DNA of 64,000 nucleotides from an uncultured Oscillospiraceae bacterium (GCA_958366985.1 CATXDC010000004.1:118187-182186); one strand, 5' to 3'. Counted from the stretch's first letter, positions 24,558 through 33,334 are shown. Translations and numbers: made by a program. Notes: generated by a model not told the origin, from the sequence alone.

Positions 24558-25088
24558 ATGAACGTAAACATAGACAAAAGAACAGCGAAAACCGCACTGA
24601 TAGGTATTCTCACCGCTCAGGCTCTCGCATTTTCCTTTCTTGAAAGCATGATTCCCCCTATTCCGGGACTTCCTCCGGGAGCCAAACCGGGATTTTCAAA
24701 TATAATCACAATGTTTGCAGCGGAGAGCATCAGCCTTCCCTGCGCTTTGGGTATTACGGCAGCAAAAGCTCTTTTCGCATTTATCACAAGAGGCTTTTCC
24801 GCTGCCGCTATGAGCTTTTGCGGAGGAATGCTCAGCACTATTACCATGTATTTTCTTCTCAGAAGCAAAAAATCGCCTTTCGGCTTTTCCGGCATAGGTA
24901 TAATCTGCGCCTGTGCCCACAATCTCGGTCAGCTTATTGCTGCCGCATTTTTAATGGGCACCGCCGCAACTTTCGGCTATGCCCCGGTTATGCTTGTTTT
25001 TGCCGTTATAACGGGTCTTGTTACAGGAAGCATATTCAAAATATTGCTGCCTGTACTGAAAAAGCAAAAACGCTTTTTTCTCAAATGA
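24558..25088 (+). CDS. Gx transporter family membrane protein (annotated elsewhere as heptaprenyl diphosphate synthase component I)
   Basis: A 176-residue integral membrane protein with five or six helices. Visible family features are LTAQALAFSFLESMIPPIPG, the conserved GAKPGFSNIITMFA and ARNLGQ-like AHNLGQLIAAAFLMG. Databases have called the family component I of heptaprenyl diphosphate synthase, but the sequence looks like a small transporter related to ECF substrate subunits, and nothing here supports an enzyme. It lies between the NusG-II-like gene and rnfC, a recurring order in Clostridia. The start has GGGAGG. A role in supplying a flavin or quinone precursor to Rnf is only a guess. Confidence 0.8.
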   Translation: MNVNIDKRTAKTALIGILTAQALAFSFLESMIPPIPGLPPGAKPGFSNIITMFAAESISLPCALGITAAKALFAFITRGFSAAAMSFCGGMLSTITMYFLLRSKKSPFGFSGIGIICACAHNLGQLIAAAFLMGTAATFGYAPVMLVFAVITGLVTGSIFKILLPVLKKQKRFFLK

Positions 25089-25150
25089 CCCTTCGGCATT
25101 GCATATATATGTACCATATTCGAGCGTAAAAGCTCAAAGGAGTTGAAAGA

Positions 25151-26500
25151 ATGAAACACGACAATCTCAGCGGTGTTTTAAAGCCCGTTGTTCGTGGACG
25201 TGGAGGGATAAGTGTTGCTCACCATAAAAACACCTCTGCCCTCGAGAGCGTACGTATGCCTGCTCCTGCAAAAGTTATTCTGCCTATGCAGCAGCATATC
25301 GGCGCACCGTGCACTCCCACGGTAAAACCCGGAGACAAGGTGGAAATCGGTCAGGTGGTTGGTGACAGCGACAAGTTTGTCAGCGCTCCCATTCACGCTA
25401 CGGTTTCAGGAACTGTAAAAGCTATTGCAGACATCAAACTCACAAACGGTGCTGCATCAAAGGCAGTTGTAATTGAATCTGACGGTGAGATGAAGGTTTG
25501 GGATGGCGTTAAGCCTCCCGTTGTTGAAACAAAAGAGGATTTCCTCAAAGCTGTACGTGCTTCCGGTCTTGTAGGCCTTGGCGGTGCAGGCTTTCCCACC
25601 CACGTAAAGCTTGCTTTTGACGAAAGCAAAAATATCGATACTCTCGTTGTAAACGCAGCAGAGTGCGAACCCTACATTACAGTAGACTTTCGTGAGTGCG
25701 TTGACAATTCATGGGATATTCTCAACGGTGTTTATCTGCTTAAAGAGATGTTCGGCTTCAAGCAGATTATCATAGCCGTAGAGGACAACAAGCCTGAGGC
25801 AATTAAGGTGCTCAAAAACATCGCCGACCATGAAATGGATATAGGCGACACCGTTAAGCTTATGACTCTTAAATCACGTTATCCTCAGGGCGCTGAAAAG
25901 GTTATGGTTCAGTCCGCAACAGGAAGAAAAGTTCCCCCCGGAAAGCTTCCGGCTGATGTAGGCTGCGTTGTTATGAACGTAGGTTCCGTCGCCTTTATTT
26001 CTCGTTACATGAAAACCGGAAAGCCCCTTGTAAGCCGCTCGATCACCGTTGATGGCTCTGCTATAAAGGAACCCAAAAACGTCAGAGTCGCAATCGGAAC
26101 CCCCATTAATGAAATCATTGATTTCTGCGGCGGATATAAGGCTGAACCCTATAAGCTGCTAATGGGCGGTCCGATGATGGGAATCACTCTTCACGATGAT
26201 ACATACCCTGTTCTTAAAAACAACAACGCTATTCTGGCTTTTGCCGAAAAAGATGTTCATGTTAAAAAAGAACGTGACTGCATAAGATGCGGAAGATGTG
26301 TAAGCGTTTGCCCCATGGGTCTTATGCCTACTCTCATTGAAAGATACGCTAAAATCAAGGATGCCGATTCACTTAACAAAATCGGTGTTAACGTGTGCAT
26401 GGAATGCGGCAGCTGTGCTTATTCCTGCCCCTCCGGCAGACCCCTTGTACAATACATGCGTCTTGCAAAATCCGTAGTAAGAGAAGCGGAGGGAAAGTAA
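25151..26500 (+). CDS. rnfC: Rnf electron-transport complex subunit C
   Basis: RnfC is the peripheral NADH-oxidising/NAD-reducing subunit of the ferredoxin:NAD oxidoreductase that pumps sodium or protons. The 449 residues contain a barrel-sandwich N-terminus (about 40-110), the nucleotide/FMN-binding GLVGLGGAGFPTHVK (about 130), and two ferredoxin-type [4Fe-4S] motifs, CIRCGRCVSVCP (from 377) and CMECGSCAYSCP (from 416). The start has AAAGGAG. It is the first gene of the rnfCDGEAB set, with rnfD one base after its stop. Confidence 0.97.
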   Translation: MKHDNLSGVLKPVVRGRGGISVAHHKNTSALESVRMPAPAKVILPMQQHIGAPCTPTVKPGDKVEIGQVVGDSDKFVSAPIHATVSGTVKAIADIKLTNGAASKAVVIESDGEMKVWDGVKPPVVETKEDFLKAVRASGLVGLGGAGFPTHVKLAFDESKNIDTLVVNAAECEPYITVDFRECVDNSWDILNGVYLLKEMFGFKQIIIAVEDNKPEAIKVLKNIADHEMDIGDTVKLMTLKSRYPQGAEKVMVQSATGRKVPPGKLPADVGCVVMNVGSVAFISRYMKTGKPLVSRSITVDGSAIKEPKNVRVAIGTPINEIIDFCGGYKAEPYKLLMGGPMMGITLHDDTYPVLKNNNAILAFAEKDVHVKKERDCIRCGRCVSVCPMGLMPTLIERYAKIKDADSLNKIGVNVCMECGSCAYSCPSGRPLVQYMRLAKSVVREAEGK

Positions 26501-26501
26501 A

Positions 26502-27521
26502 ATGGAAATGCAGAAAAAAAGAAAATTTACCGTAAGCGCTTCTCCCCATGTACGCTCCGGAGAAACTACAACAGGCATAATGCTTGACGTTATAATCGCT
26601 CTTATGCCTGCGCTGATAGCTTCGGTTATCATCTTCGGCAGAAGAGCTCTCGCAGTTACCGCAGTTACTGTTGTAACCAGCGTACTTGCAGAATACATAA
26701 GCCGCAAAGTGATGAAAAGAAGCAACACTATCGGCGATTTAAGCGCAGTTGTCACAGGTATGCTTTTAGCTTTTAACCTGCCCGTTGATATTCCGCTGTG
26801 GATGGCTGCAATCGGCGCCGTTGTCGCCATAGTTGTTGTAAAGCAGTTCTTCGGCGGAATCGGTCAGAACTTTGTTAACCCTGCTCTTGTGGGAAGAATT
26901 GTCCTTATGTCATCTTTCCCCACCGCCATGTCAACATGGGCTCAGCCCTATGCATGGAAAGGCGTTGCAGCAGTAACAAGCGCTTCTCCCCTTGCTGAAA
27001 TCTCAACTATGTTTAACAGCGGCGATGTTTCATCAGCTGCATTCAAAGCAAATCAAGTTCTTCCAAGTCTCGGTGAAATGTTCATCGGTCAGCGTCAGGG
27101 ATGCCTCGGTGAGGTTTGCGCCGTCGCTCTTATTCTCGGCGGAATTTACCTTTTCGCAAGAAAGGTTATCTCTCCCCTCATTCCTGCTCTTTATATCGGA
27201 ACCGTTGCCGTTATAATGTTTATCGCTGGCGGCGGAAGCTTCACTTTTATGATGTATGAAGTACTCGGCGGCGGTCTTATTTTAGGCGCAATCTTTATGG
27301 CAACCGATTACACAACATCTCCCATAAACACCAAGGGCAAAATCATTTACGCCATAGGCTGCGGTCTTATAACCTGTGTCATCAGACTTTTCGGCAGTCT
27401 CCCCGAAGGCGTTTCGTTCTCAATCATCCTTATGAACATACTCGTTCCCCATATCGAAAAGCTTACAACTCCTAAGCCCTTCGGATATGTCAAGGAAAAG
27501 AAAGGAGCGAAAAAGGCATGA
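26502..27521 (+). CDS. rnfD: Rnf electron-transport complex subunit D
   Basis: A 339-residue membrane subunit with about nine helices, homologous to NqrB, that carries a covalent FMN and takes part in ion translocation. Family stretches include FGGIGQNFVNPALVGRIVL and FMATDYTTSPI. The flavin-attachment motif, usually S-x-A-T before PL, reads T-S-A-S-P-L here (residues 159-164), so Ser162 would be the acceptor instead of Thr. ApbE prefers Thr but accepts Ser in the [ST]GA[ST] pattern. The start has GGAGGG; the 3' end overlaps rnfG by four bases. Confidence 0.95.
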   Translation: MEMQKKRKFTVSASPHVRSGETTTGIMLDVIIALMPALIASVIIFGRRALAVTAVTVVTSVLAEYISRKVMKRSNTIGDLSAVVTGMLLAFNLPVDIPLWMAAIGAVVAIVVVKQFFGGIGQNFVNPALVGRIVLMSSFPTAMSTWAQPYAWKGVAAVTSASPLAEISTMFNSGDVSSAAFKANQVLPSLGEMFIGQRQGCLGEVCAVALILGGIYLFARKVISPLIPALYIGTVAVIMFIAGGGSFTFMMYEVLGGGLILGAIFMATDYTTSPINTKGKIIYAIGCGLITCVIRLFGSLPEGVSFSIILMNILVPHIEKLTTPKPFGYVKEKKGAKKA

Positions 27522-28096
27522 AGAAATTCTCCTCTAAGGAAGTGCTCGTTCCTTCCGTTTCACTGTTTGTAATAAGCCTTGTAGTTACACTGCTCCTTGC
27601 CATTACAAACAATATTACAGCTCCCCTTATTGAAAAGCTGAGCGTAGAAACCGAAATTCAGACAAGAAAAACCGTTCTCGCAGATGCTTCCTATTTTGAC
27701 GACAAAGATAAAACTGTAACCCTTGACGGTACTGAATACACCTACTGCGTAGGTCTTGACGCTGAAAACAACGTTGTCGGATACATATTCACAACCTCAA
27801 CCAAAGGTTACGGCGGAGAAGTCAAAGTCATGACCGGTGTTTCCGCAGACGGCAAAGTCACCGGAGTTGAAGCTCTCTCACTTTCCGAAACAGCAGGTCT
27901 CGGTATGAACGCACAGAAGGAAAGCTTCAGAAACCAGTATATAGGTAAATCCGGTAAAATCGGCGTTGCCAAAAATTCACCTAAAGAAGACGAAATCCAG
28001 GCTCTTACAGGCGCAACAATTACATCTTCCGCTTTTACGGACGCTGTTAACATCGCCCTTGAGCTTTACAGCTTAGTTACAGGAGGTGTTAAATAA
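27518..28096 (+). CDS. rnfG: Rnf electron-transport complex subunit G
   Basis: A 192-residue subunit with one N-terminal transmembrane helix (VPSVSLFVISLVVTLLLAI) and an outer FMN-binding domain homologous to NqrC. The flavinylation motif is canonical: ALTGATITSSA near residues 165-175, so Thr in TGAT carries FMN via phosphoester, attached by ApbE. GYGGEVKVMTGV is the other conserved stretch. It overlaps rnfD by four bases and rnfE by one base (TAATG), with AGGAGG inside its own end serving rnfE. Confidence 0.95.
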   Translation: MKKFSSKEVLVPSVSLFVISLVVTLLLAITNNITAPLIEKLSVETEIQTRKTVLADASYFDDKDKTVTLDGTEYTYCVGLDAENNVVGYIFTTSTKGYGGEVKVMTGVSADGKVTGVEALSLSETAGLGMNAQKESFRNQYIGKSGKIGVAKNSPKEDEIQALTGATITSSAFTDAVNIALELYSLVTGGVK

Positions 28097-28800
28097 TGGC
28101 TGAAAAAAAGAGTCTTGCCAAGGAATTTTCAAAAGGCATTATCATTGAAAACCCTGTTTTAAGGCTTGTGCTCGGTACCTGCCCCACCCTCGCCGTTACA
28201 ACCTCCGTTGAAAGCGCACTGGGTATGGGTGCTGCCGCTGCCATTGTTCTTGTTTGTTCAAACATCGTTATTTCAGCACTGAGAAAGGTTATACCTCAGA
28301 AAGTGCGTATTCCCGCATTCATCGTGGTTATTGCCGGTTTCGTTTCAATTGTTCAGATGCTTGTCAAAGCATTCCTGCCTCAGATTGACGAACAGCTTGG
28401 CGTTTATCTTCCCCTTATAGTTGTTAACTGCATCATCCTCGGCAGAGCCGAAGCTTTCGCAAGCAAGAATCCCGTTCTCGCTTCCGCAGTTGACGGCCTC
28501 GGAATGGGCGTAGGATTTACAGCAGCTCTTCTTGCTATGGGTACAATCAGAGAGCTTCTCGGCGCCGGAACATTTTTCGGTGCACAGGTTATCCCCGCTT
28601 CCATTTCACCTATGATCATCTTCATCCTTCCTCCCGGAGGATTCTTTGTATTCGGTATGCTCATCGCTCTTTCAAACAAGCTTGCTGAAAGAAAAGGCAA
28701 GCCCAAAGCAGAGCTCAAAGGCTGTGAGGGATGCCCCATGGCTGCAACCTGCTCAATGAAAGGCGACGAAAATAAATGTGAGGGAGGAGAAAAGGCATGA
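28096..28800 (+). CDS. rnfE: Rnf electron-transport complex subunit E, with cysteine-rich tail
   Basis: A 234-residue membrane subunit homologous to NqrD with six helices. Conserved stretches are NPVLRLVLGTCPTLAVTT, VNCIILGRAEAFA and LGMGVGFTAALLAMG; RnfA and RnfE together hold an iron-sulfur site between helices, and LGTCP and NCIILG supply its cysteines. After the last helix there is a soluble tail of about 35 residues with CEGCPMAATCSMKGDENKC, four cysteines spaced 2-5-8, which is unusual and might bind metal. It overlaps rnfA by four bases. Confidence 0.94.
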   Translation: MAEKKSLAKEFSKGIIIENPVLRLVLGTCPTLAVTTSVESALGMGAAAAIVLVCSNIVISALRKVIPQKVRIPAFIVVIAGFVSIVQMLVKAFLPQIDEQLGVYLPLIVVNCIILGRAEAFASKNPVLASAVDGLGMGVGFTAALLAMGTIRELLGAGTFFGAQVIPASISPMIIFILPPGGFFVFGMLIALSNKLAERKGKPKAELKGCEGCPMAATCSMKGDENKCEGGEKA

Positions 28801-29384
28801 AAGCATTTTTAGCTATCCTTTTAACCGGAATTCTTACAGAAAACTTTGTTCTTGCAAAATTCCTCGGTATCTGCCCCTTCCTCGGAGTTTCCAAAAAACT
28901 CTCAACTGCAACCGGCATGAGCGCCGCCGTTATTTTCGTCATGGTTCTCTCAACTGCCGTTACTTATCCCATTAACCTGCTCCTTGTTAAAAACGATATG
29001 GAATATCTTCAGACTATCGTTTTCATACTGGTTATTGCGGCTCTGGTTCAGCTTGTTGAAATCATACTTAAAAAGTATATGCCGCCTCTTTATAACTCTC
29101 TTGGCATATATCTTCCCCTTATCACAACTAACTGCGCAGTTTTGGGCGTTGTTCTTCTCAACATCGACAAGAGCTACAATTTCACTCAGTCAGTTGTCAA
29201 CTCCCTTGGTGCAGGTCTCGGATTCATGCTGGCCATGGTCATGTTTGCCGGAGTCAGAGAAAGACTCGAATCCTGCGACATTCCGAAGTCACTTAAGGGT
29301 CTGCCCATAACACTTGTTGCCGCTTCTCTTGTTTCCGTTTCCTTCCTTGGATTTACGGGAATTGTAGACGGTATTTTTGGTTAA
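28797..29384 (+). CDS. rnfA: Rnf electron-transport complex subunit A
   Basis: A 195-residue six-helix membrane subunit homologous to NqrE, inverted in topology relative to RnfE. Conserved stretches are LTENFVLAKFLGICPFLGV and LITTNCAVLGVVLLNID, which carry the cysteines of the intramembrane iron-sulfur centre, and SLGAGLGFMLAMVMFAGV. The start has GGAG inside the end of rnfE. rnfB follows after 15 bases with its own AAGGAGG site. Confidence 0.96.
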   Translation: MKAFLAILLTGILTENFVLAKFLGICPFLGVSKKLSTATGMSAAVIFVMVLSTAVTYPINLLLVKNDMEYLQTIVFILVIAALVQLVEIILKKYMPPLYNSLGIYLPLITTNCAVLGVVLLNIDKSYNFTQSVVNSLGAGLGFMLAMVMFAGVRERLESCDIPKSLKGLPITLVAASLVSVSFLGFTGIVDGIFG

Positions 29385-29399
29385 GGAGGCGGAGAAATA

Positions 29400-30206
29400 A
29401 TGTCAATATTTTTAGCAGTAGTAATTGTTTCCGCCATCGGTCTTATAGCAGGTCTCGGACTTGCGGTAGCTTCAATTGTAATGGCTGTTCCAGTTGATGA
29501 AAAGGCAGAGGAGATCGAAGCCGTTCTTCCCGGAGCAAACTGCGGCGCCTGCGGATTTTCAGGCTGCTCAGGATATGCAAAAGCTCTTTCAGAGGGAAAG
29601 ACAAAGGAAACAGCTCTTTGTGCTCCCGGCGGCAACGATGTAGCCGCAAAGGTTGCCGAAATAATGGGAGTTTCCGCAGGAAGCATCAAACCCCAGACTG
29701 CCGTCGTAATGTGCAACGGAACTTCAAAGAACACCGATACAAAGCTTATTTACAGCGGCGTTGAAAGCTGTAAAATGGCTTCTCAGCTTTTTGGAGGTCC
29801 CGGTGAGTGCACATACGGCTGCATCGGTTTCGGCGATTGTGCAAACGCCTGTCCTTACGGTGCAATTTCCATTTGCGACGGCGTTGCAAGGGTTAATCCC
29901 CTCTCCTGCCGTGCCTGCAAAATGTGCATAAACACCTGTCCGAAACATATTATCAAGCTTATGCCTCTCCACGAGGCGAAAGCCGTTGTTCTTTGCAGCA
30001 ACGCAGATAAAGGCGCAGCTACAAGAAAGGCTTGCTCAGCAGGCTGCATAGGCTGCATGAAGTGCGTAAAAGCATGTCCTGAAGGCGCTGTCACAGTCAC
30101 TGGAAACTGTGCAAAGGTTGACTTTGACAAATGTACCGGCTGCGGCAAATGCGCTGAAGGCTGCCCGACAAATGCAATTAAGGTTATTATTGCAGGCGGG
30201 AAATAA
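29400..30206 (+). CDS. rnfB: Rnf electron-transport complex subunit B (ferredoxin-accepting)
   Basis: A 268-residue iron-sulfur subunit that receives electrons from ferredoxin. An N-terminal helix (1-25) anchors it. A four-cysteine Fe-S domain follows (ANCGACGFSGCSGYAK), then four ferredoxin-type [4Fe-4S] motifs: CTYGCIGFGDCANACP, CRACKMCINTCP, CIGCMKCVKACP and CTGCGKCAEGCP. That is five predicted cubane sites, more than proteobacterial RsxB and within the range of clostridial RnfB. The start has AAGGAGG. It is the last rnf gene, closed by a terminator at 30219. Confidence 0.96.
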   Translation: MSIFLAVVIVSAIGLIAGLGLAVASIVMAVPVDEKAEEIEAVLPGANCGACGFSGCSGYAKALSEGKTKETALCAPGGNDVAAKVAEIMGVSAGSIKPQTAVVMCNGTSKNTDTKLIYSGVESCKMASQLFGGPGECTYGCIGFGDCANACPYGAISICDGVARVNPLSCRACKMCINTCPKHIIKLMPLHEAKAVVLCSNADKGAATRKACSAGCIGCMKCVKACPEGAVTVTGNCAKVDFDKCTGCGKCAEGCPTNAIKVIIAGGK

Positions 30207-30218
30207 ATATGATATTAT

Positions 30219-30250
30219 AAAAGCTGCGGTATATACCGCAGCTTTTAATT
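30219..30250 (+). terminator. Terminator of the rnf operon
   Basis: A perfect 12-bp stem (30219-30230 with 30235-30246) and ATAT loop, ending in T-rich sequence; it starts 12 bases after the rnfB stop. Confidence 0.88.
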
Positions 30251-30295
30251 TTTGCTTTATTAAACTTTTATCTAATAAGAAAGGAATTTTTTAAA

Positions 30296-31147
30296 ATGGC
30301 AAAAAAGGTTTTTATTACCTCAGACAGCACCTGTGACATTTCTCCTGAAATGAGAGAGCAGCTGGGTATTGATGTTGCACCTCTTAAAATTCTTTTAGGT
30401 GATACCGAACACAAGGACGGCATTGATATTGTCCCCGATGATATTTTTAAGTTTTATAATGAAAGCAAAAAGACACCAAAAACCGCAGCAGTCACACCTG
30501 CTGAATATACGGAGCTTTTTGAAAAATACACATCTCAGGGTTATGCAATAGTACACGTTGCATTTACTTCCAAGCTTTCTTCCTCCTGTCAGAACGCCAT
30601 GATAGCCGCTTCTGATTTTGAAGATGTATATGTTGTGGATTCTCTTCAGCTTTGCTCCGGTCAGGCTCTGCTTGTATTTGAGGCTTGCCGTCTTCGTGAC
30701 AGCGGTATGGAAGCTTCTCAGATTGCAGCAGCTCTCGAAGAACAGAAAACAAAAGTAAGAACAAGCTTCGTAATACCGAGCCTTGAATTTCTCAGCAAGG
30801 GCGGACGCTGCTCTTCACTTACAGCTTTAGGTGCCAACGTACTTGGAATAAAGCCCTCAATTGAAATGGCTGACGGTTCCCTTTCAGTAGGCAAAAAGTA
30901 CAGAGGCAAAGCTGACGTCGTTTATGAAAAATACATTGAGGATAAGCTCAGCGAAAGCGATAAAATCGACCTTTCTGCAAAAGTTGTATTTGCTAATTCC
31001 GGTATTCCCAAAGAGCTTTCTCAGAGGCTTGTCAAGCTTGTAAAGAGTAAGCTTCCGAAAGCTGACATAATCGAAATGATTGCCGGCTGCACAATTACCT
31101 CTCACTGCGGTCCCGGAACAGTTGCTGTCATCTTTATGGTAAAATAA
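30296..31147 (+). CDS. DegV family fatty-acid-binding protein
   Basis: A 283-residue DegV-family protein. In characterised members (FakB) it binds a fatty acid and presents it to the kinase FakA for phosphorylation and entry into phospholipid synthesis. Family signatures are ITSDSTCDISPEM at the start, VTPAEYTELFEKY, the fatty-acid carboxylate site region FTSKLSSSCQNA, and FLSKGGRCSSL. The ATG at 30296 has AAGGAA. No fakA is in the window. It is a single-gene unit between two terminators; the bound lipid is not predictable. Confidence 0.92.
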   Translation: MAKKVFITSDSTCDISPEMREQLGIDVAPLKILLGDTEHKDGIDIVPDDIFKFYNESKKTPKTAAVTPAEYTELFEKYTSQGYAIVHVAFTSKLSSSCQNAMIAASDFEDVYVVDSLQLCSGQALLVFEACRLRDSGMEASQIAAALEEQKTKVRTSFVIPSLEFLSKGGRCSSLTALGANVLGIKPSIEMADGSLSVGKKYRGKADVVYEKYIEDKLSESDKIDLSAKVVFANSGIPKELSQRLVKLVKSKLPKADIIEMIAGCTITSHCGPGTVAVIFMVK

Positions 31148-31186
31148 CAGCGCTGAACCTGTATACAAATTTACAAGCAAAAAATC

Positions 31187-31229
31187 GCCTGCGTTTAAAG
31201 TCAATGATGATTTTAAACGCAGGCTTTTA
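31187..31229 (+). terminator. Terminator of the degV-family gene
   Basis: A perfect 13-bp stem (31187-31199 with 31212-31224) with a 12-base loop, followed by TTTTAAT. Confidence 0.85.
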
Positions 31230-31256
31230 ATATTATGCTTTTGTTATTAGTGATAC

Positions 31257-31288
31257 AAAAAATCCTGCGGATTTACATCCACAGGATT
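31257..31288 (-). terminator. Terminator of the LysM/G5/M23 gene
   Basis: A 12-bp stem with one mismatch (31261-31272 with 31277-31288) that on the minus strand runs into a T-tract (A-run at 31257-31262), 8 bases past the stop codon of the peptidase gene. Confidence 0.8.
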
Positions 31289-31295
31289 TTTAATT

Positions 31296-33134
31296 TTAAA
31301 GGTATAATCTTGGGTTAACTTTACGTCCGTTTACATGAACTTCAAAGTGAAGATGTGCACCGAATGAGTAACCAGAGTTACCTACTCGACCAATAGCCTG
31401 GCCCTGATATACATACTGTCCGACAGAGACTCCAACAGAAGAACAGTGTGCATAAAGGGTTCTCAGACCGCCGCTGTGCTGGATTGTTATACAGTAGCCG
31501 TAGCTTCCGTTCCAGCCTGCCTGTACAACGGTTCCGGCATCGGCAGCTATAATAGTTCTGCCGTAAGCTCCACCGCCGGTAATATCAATACCGGTATGAT
31601 AACCGCTGGCGTAAGAACTCGAAGCATAACCATAACCACGGGATATACTGTTAAGACCAATAACAGGCCATAAGAGTCTTCCGTTTGATGAAGAGACGGA
31701 GCCTCCGCCGCTTACAGCAAGAGATTTTGTACCCACAAGTATCTCCTGATCTACCGGCTCCTGTACTGTTACTCTCTCTATCTCTTCCGTAGAAACCCTT
31801 ACTCCATCAACATATGAAACAAGCTCTGTTACACGGGCAACACCGTTTACACCCTGTGTCTTTATTCTCTGGGTACCTTTGTAAAGGCTTGAGGTTTCAG
31901 TCTTTACTACCTCATAAGGTATTTCCTCGGTACGTACTTCGGTCTTCATAACCTTTACACGTACATAATTAACTTCCATGGAAACAATTATCTTATCACC
32001 GAGATAAATATTCTCACCCATATTGGGGTTCATTGCATAAAGCTGTTCAATAGTTGTATCATATTTCAGAGCAATATCATAAAGTGTGTCGCCGTCCTGA
32101 ACAATATGATAAACAGCTTCTGTTTTATTGGTTGCAAGCTTAGCTTTCAGCTTTGCAGCATCCCATATAGTTTCTTCATTATCAGGATACAGACCCTGTA
32201 CATACTCTATATCTTCAACAAAACCTACAATTCCGTCGCCGTCAGCAGGCTTATTAGCCTCTAAAATCTCATCAAATACGCTGGTAGCATCAGTTTCGTT
32301 TTTGACAGCGCATAAGAATTCACCGTCAACATAAATTCCGCAGGCATTGGTAATATTGCTCTGTGAATTTTCAATCAAAGCGTCGCACAGCGCTGAGGAG
32401 TCTGTAAGCTCATTCTTTGATACAACCTTTATCTTGTATGTAGGCTTCTCAATAGAAACTTCCTGCTTCTTTTCAGAATCCGTACTGCTTTCTCCAAGAT
32501 TAAGACGTTCATTGGCAAGTTTTTCTGCATCAAGATATACGTTTTCATCTGCAACATAACCAAGGCTTACATTTCCATATAAAAGTTCAAGAGCAAATGT
32601 GCGTTCATTCCAGTAATTAACAGTAAGCACCAAAACCACAAATGCAGCCACCGGCATAGCAAACCTTAATACCGAACGCATAAAAGCTCTGTGACGGTTA
32701 AAGCCCTTTTTAATGTAGTGATGAAGTACAGAACAAATGAGACCTACATTCTTTATTGAAAGGCCACGCATATTGTCATAGGCAGATTTTACTTCATCCT
32801 TTATAAAGTGAAGCTCGTTAATAGCGTTATGGAGCCACTTAAAGAATAAATGATCAACACCGATTGCAAAAATGCGCAGTAATGTATAAATTGCTCTTAA
32901 CGGTTTTATGACTATGCGCCGCAGACCTTTAAATACTTTTTTACCCGCTCTTATGCAATAAGCTCCCAAAAGGTAAATAAAAGTATAAAGAGATAATTCG
33001 CCGTCAAAGTTTTCATTCTCTTCTTCGGCTGCGTTATTCTCCGGCTCAGTTTCAGATTCAGTTATATTTTCAAGGTTTTGTTTATCATCCTCTGGCTTGT
33101 CTTCTTCTCGATTGCGTTTTCTGAATTTAAGCAA
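31296..33134 (-). CDS. Membrane-anchored cell-wall peptidase with LysM, G5 and M23 domains
   Basis: A 612-residue exported protein. An acidic, Glu/Asn-rich cytoplasmic N-terminus (1-45) leads to one transmembrane segment (about 158-180). The outer part holds a LysM peptidoglycan-binding domain (about 339-385, YHIVQDGDTLYDIALKY), a G5 domain (about 391-465) and a C-terminal M23 endopeptidase (about 498-608) with zinc ligands in YHTGIDI and HLHFEVH. It probably cleaves peptide cross-links in peptidoglycan. The long N-terminal cytoplasmic region is unusual for such enzymes. The start is TTG at 33134 with AGGAGG eight bases upstream. Confidence 0.93.
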   Translation of the reverse strand: MLKFRKRNREEDKPEDDKQNLENITESETEPENNAAEEENENFDGELSLYTFIYLLGAYCIRAGKKVFKGLRRIVIKPLRAIYTLLRIFAIGVDHLFFKWLHNAINELHFIKDEVKSAYDNMRGLSIKNVGLICSVLHHYIKKGFNRHRAFMRSVLRFAMPVAAFVVLVLTVNYWNERTFALELLYGNVSLGYVADENVYLDAEKLANERLNLGESSTDSEKKQEVSIEKPTYKIKVVSKNELTDSSALCDALIENSQSNITNACGIYVDGEFLCAVKNETDATSVFDEILEANKPADGDGIVGFVEDIEYVQGLYPDNEETIWDAAKLKAKLATNKTEAVYHIVQDGDTLYDIALKYDTTIEQLYAMNPNMGENIYLGDKIIVSMEVNYVRVKVMKTEVRTEEIPYEVVKTETSSLYKGTQRIKTQGVNGVARVTELVSYVDGVRVSTEEIERVTVQEPVDQEILVGTKSLAVSGGGSVSSSNGRLLWPVIGLNSISRGYGYASSSYASGYHTGIDITGGGAYGRTIIAADAGTVVQAGWNGSYGYCITIQHSGGLRTLYAHCSSVGVSVGQYVYQGQAIGRVGNSGYSFGAHLHFEVHVNGRKVNPRLYL

Positions 33135-33206
33135 AGGGTCAACCTCCTATTTCCACACACATTTATAAAAACAAAAACTTAATTCTTCTATAAACAAATA
33201 TACTTT

Positions 33207-33235
33207 ATTATACATTTTTTGACCGAAAAAGACAA
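33207..33235 (-). promoter_or_regulatory. Promoter of the LysM/G5/M23 gene
   Basis: On the minus strand TTGTCT (33235-33230), a 17-base spacer and perfect TATAAT (33212-33207). Confidence 0.6.
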
Positions 33236-33334
33236 GTATATTCATCCATTTTAATGTCATCGGAAATTAATGTTAAATGCATTTTATTGTGTAAATAAGC
33301 GAAAAAATCGGAAAATATAAACTGCAAATTTAAT

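Noticed and set aside
24617..25159. Open frames on both strands overlapping the Gx transporter gene
   Set aside because: They overlap a gene with clear family motifs and membrane pattern and have low-complexity translations.
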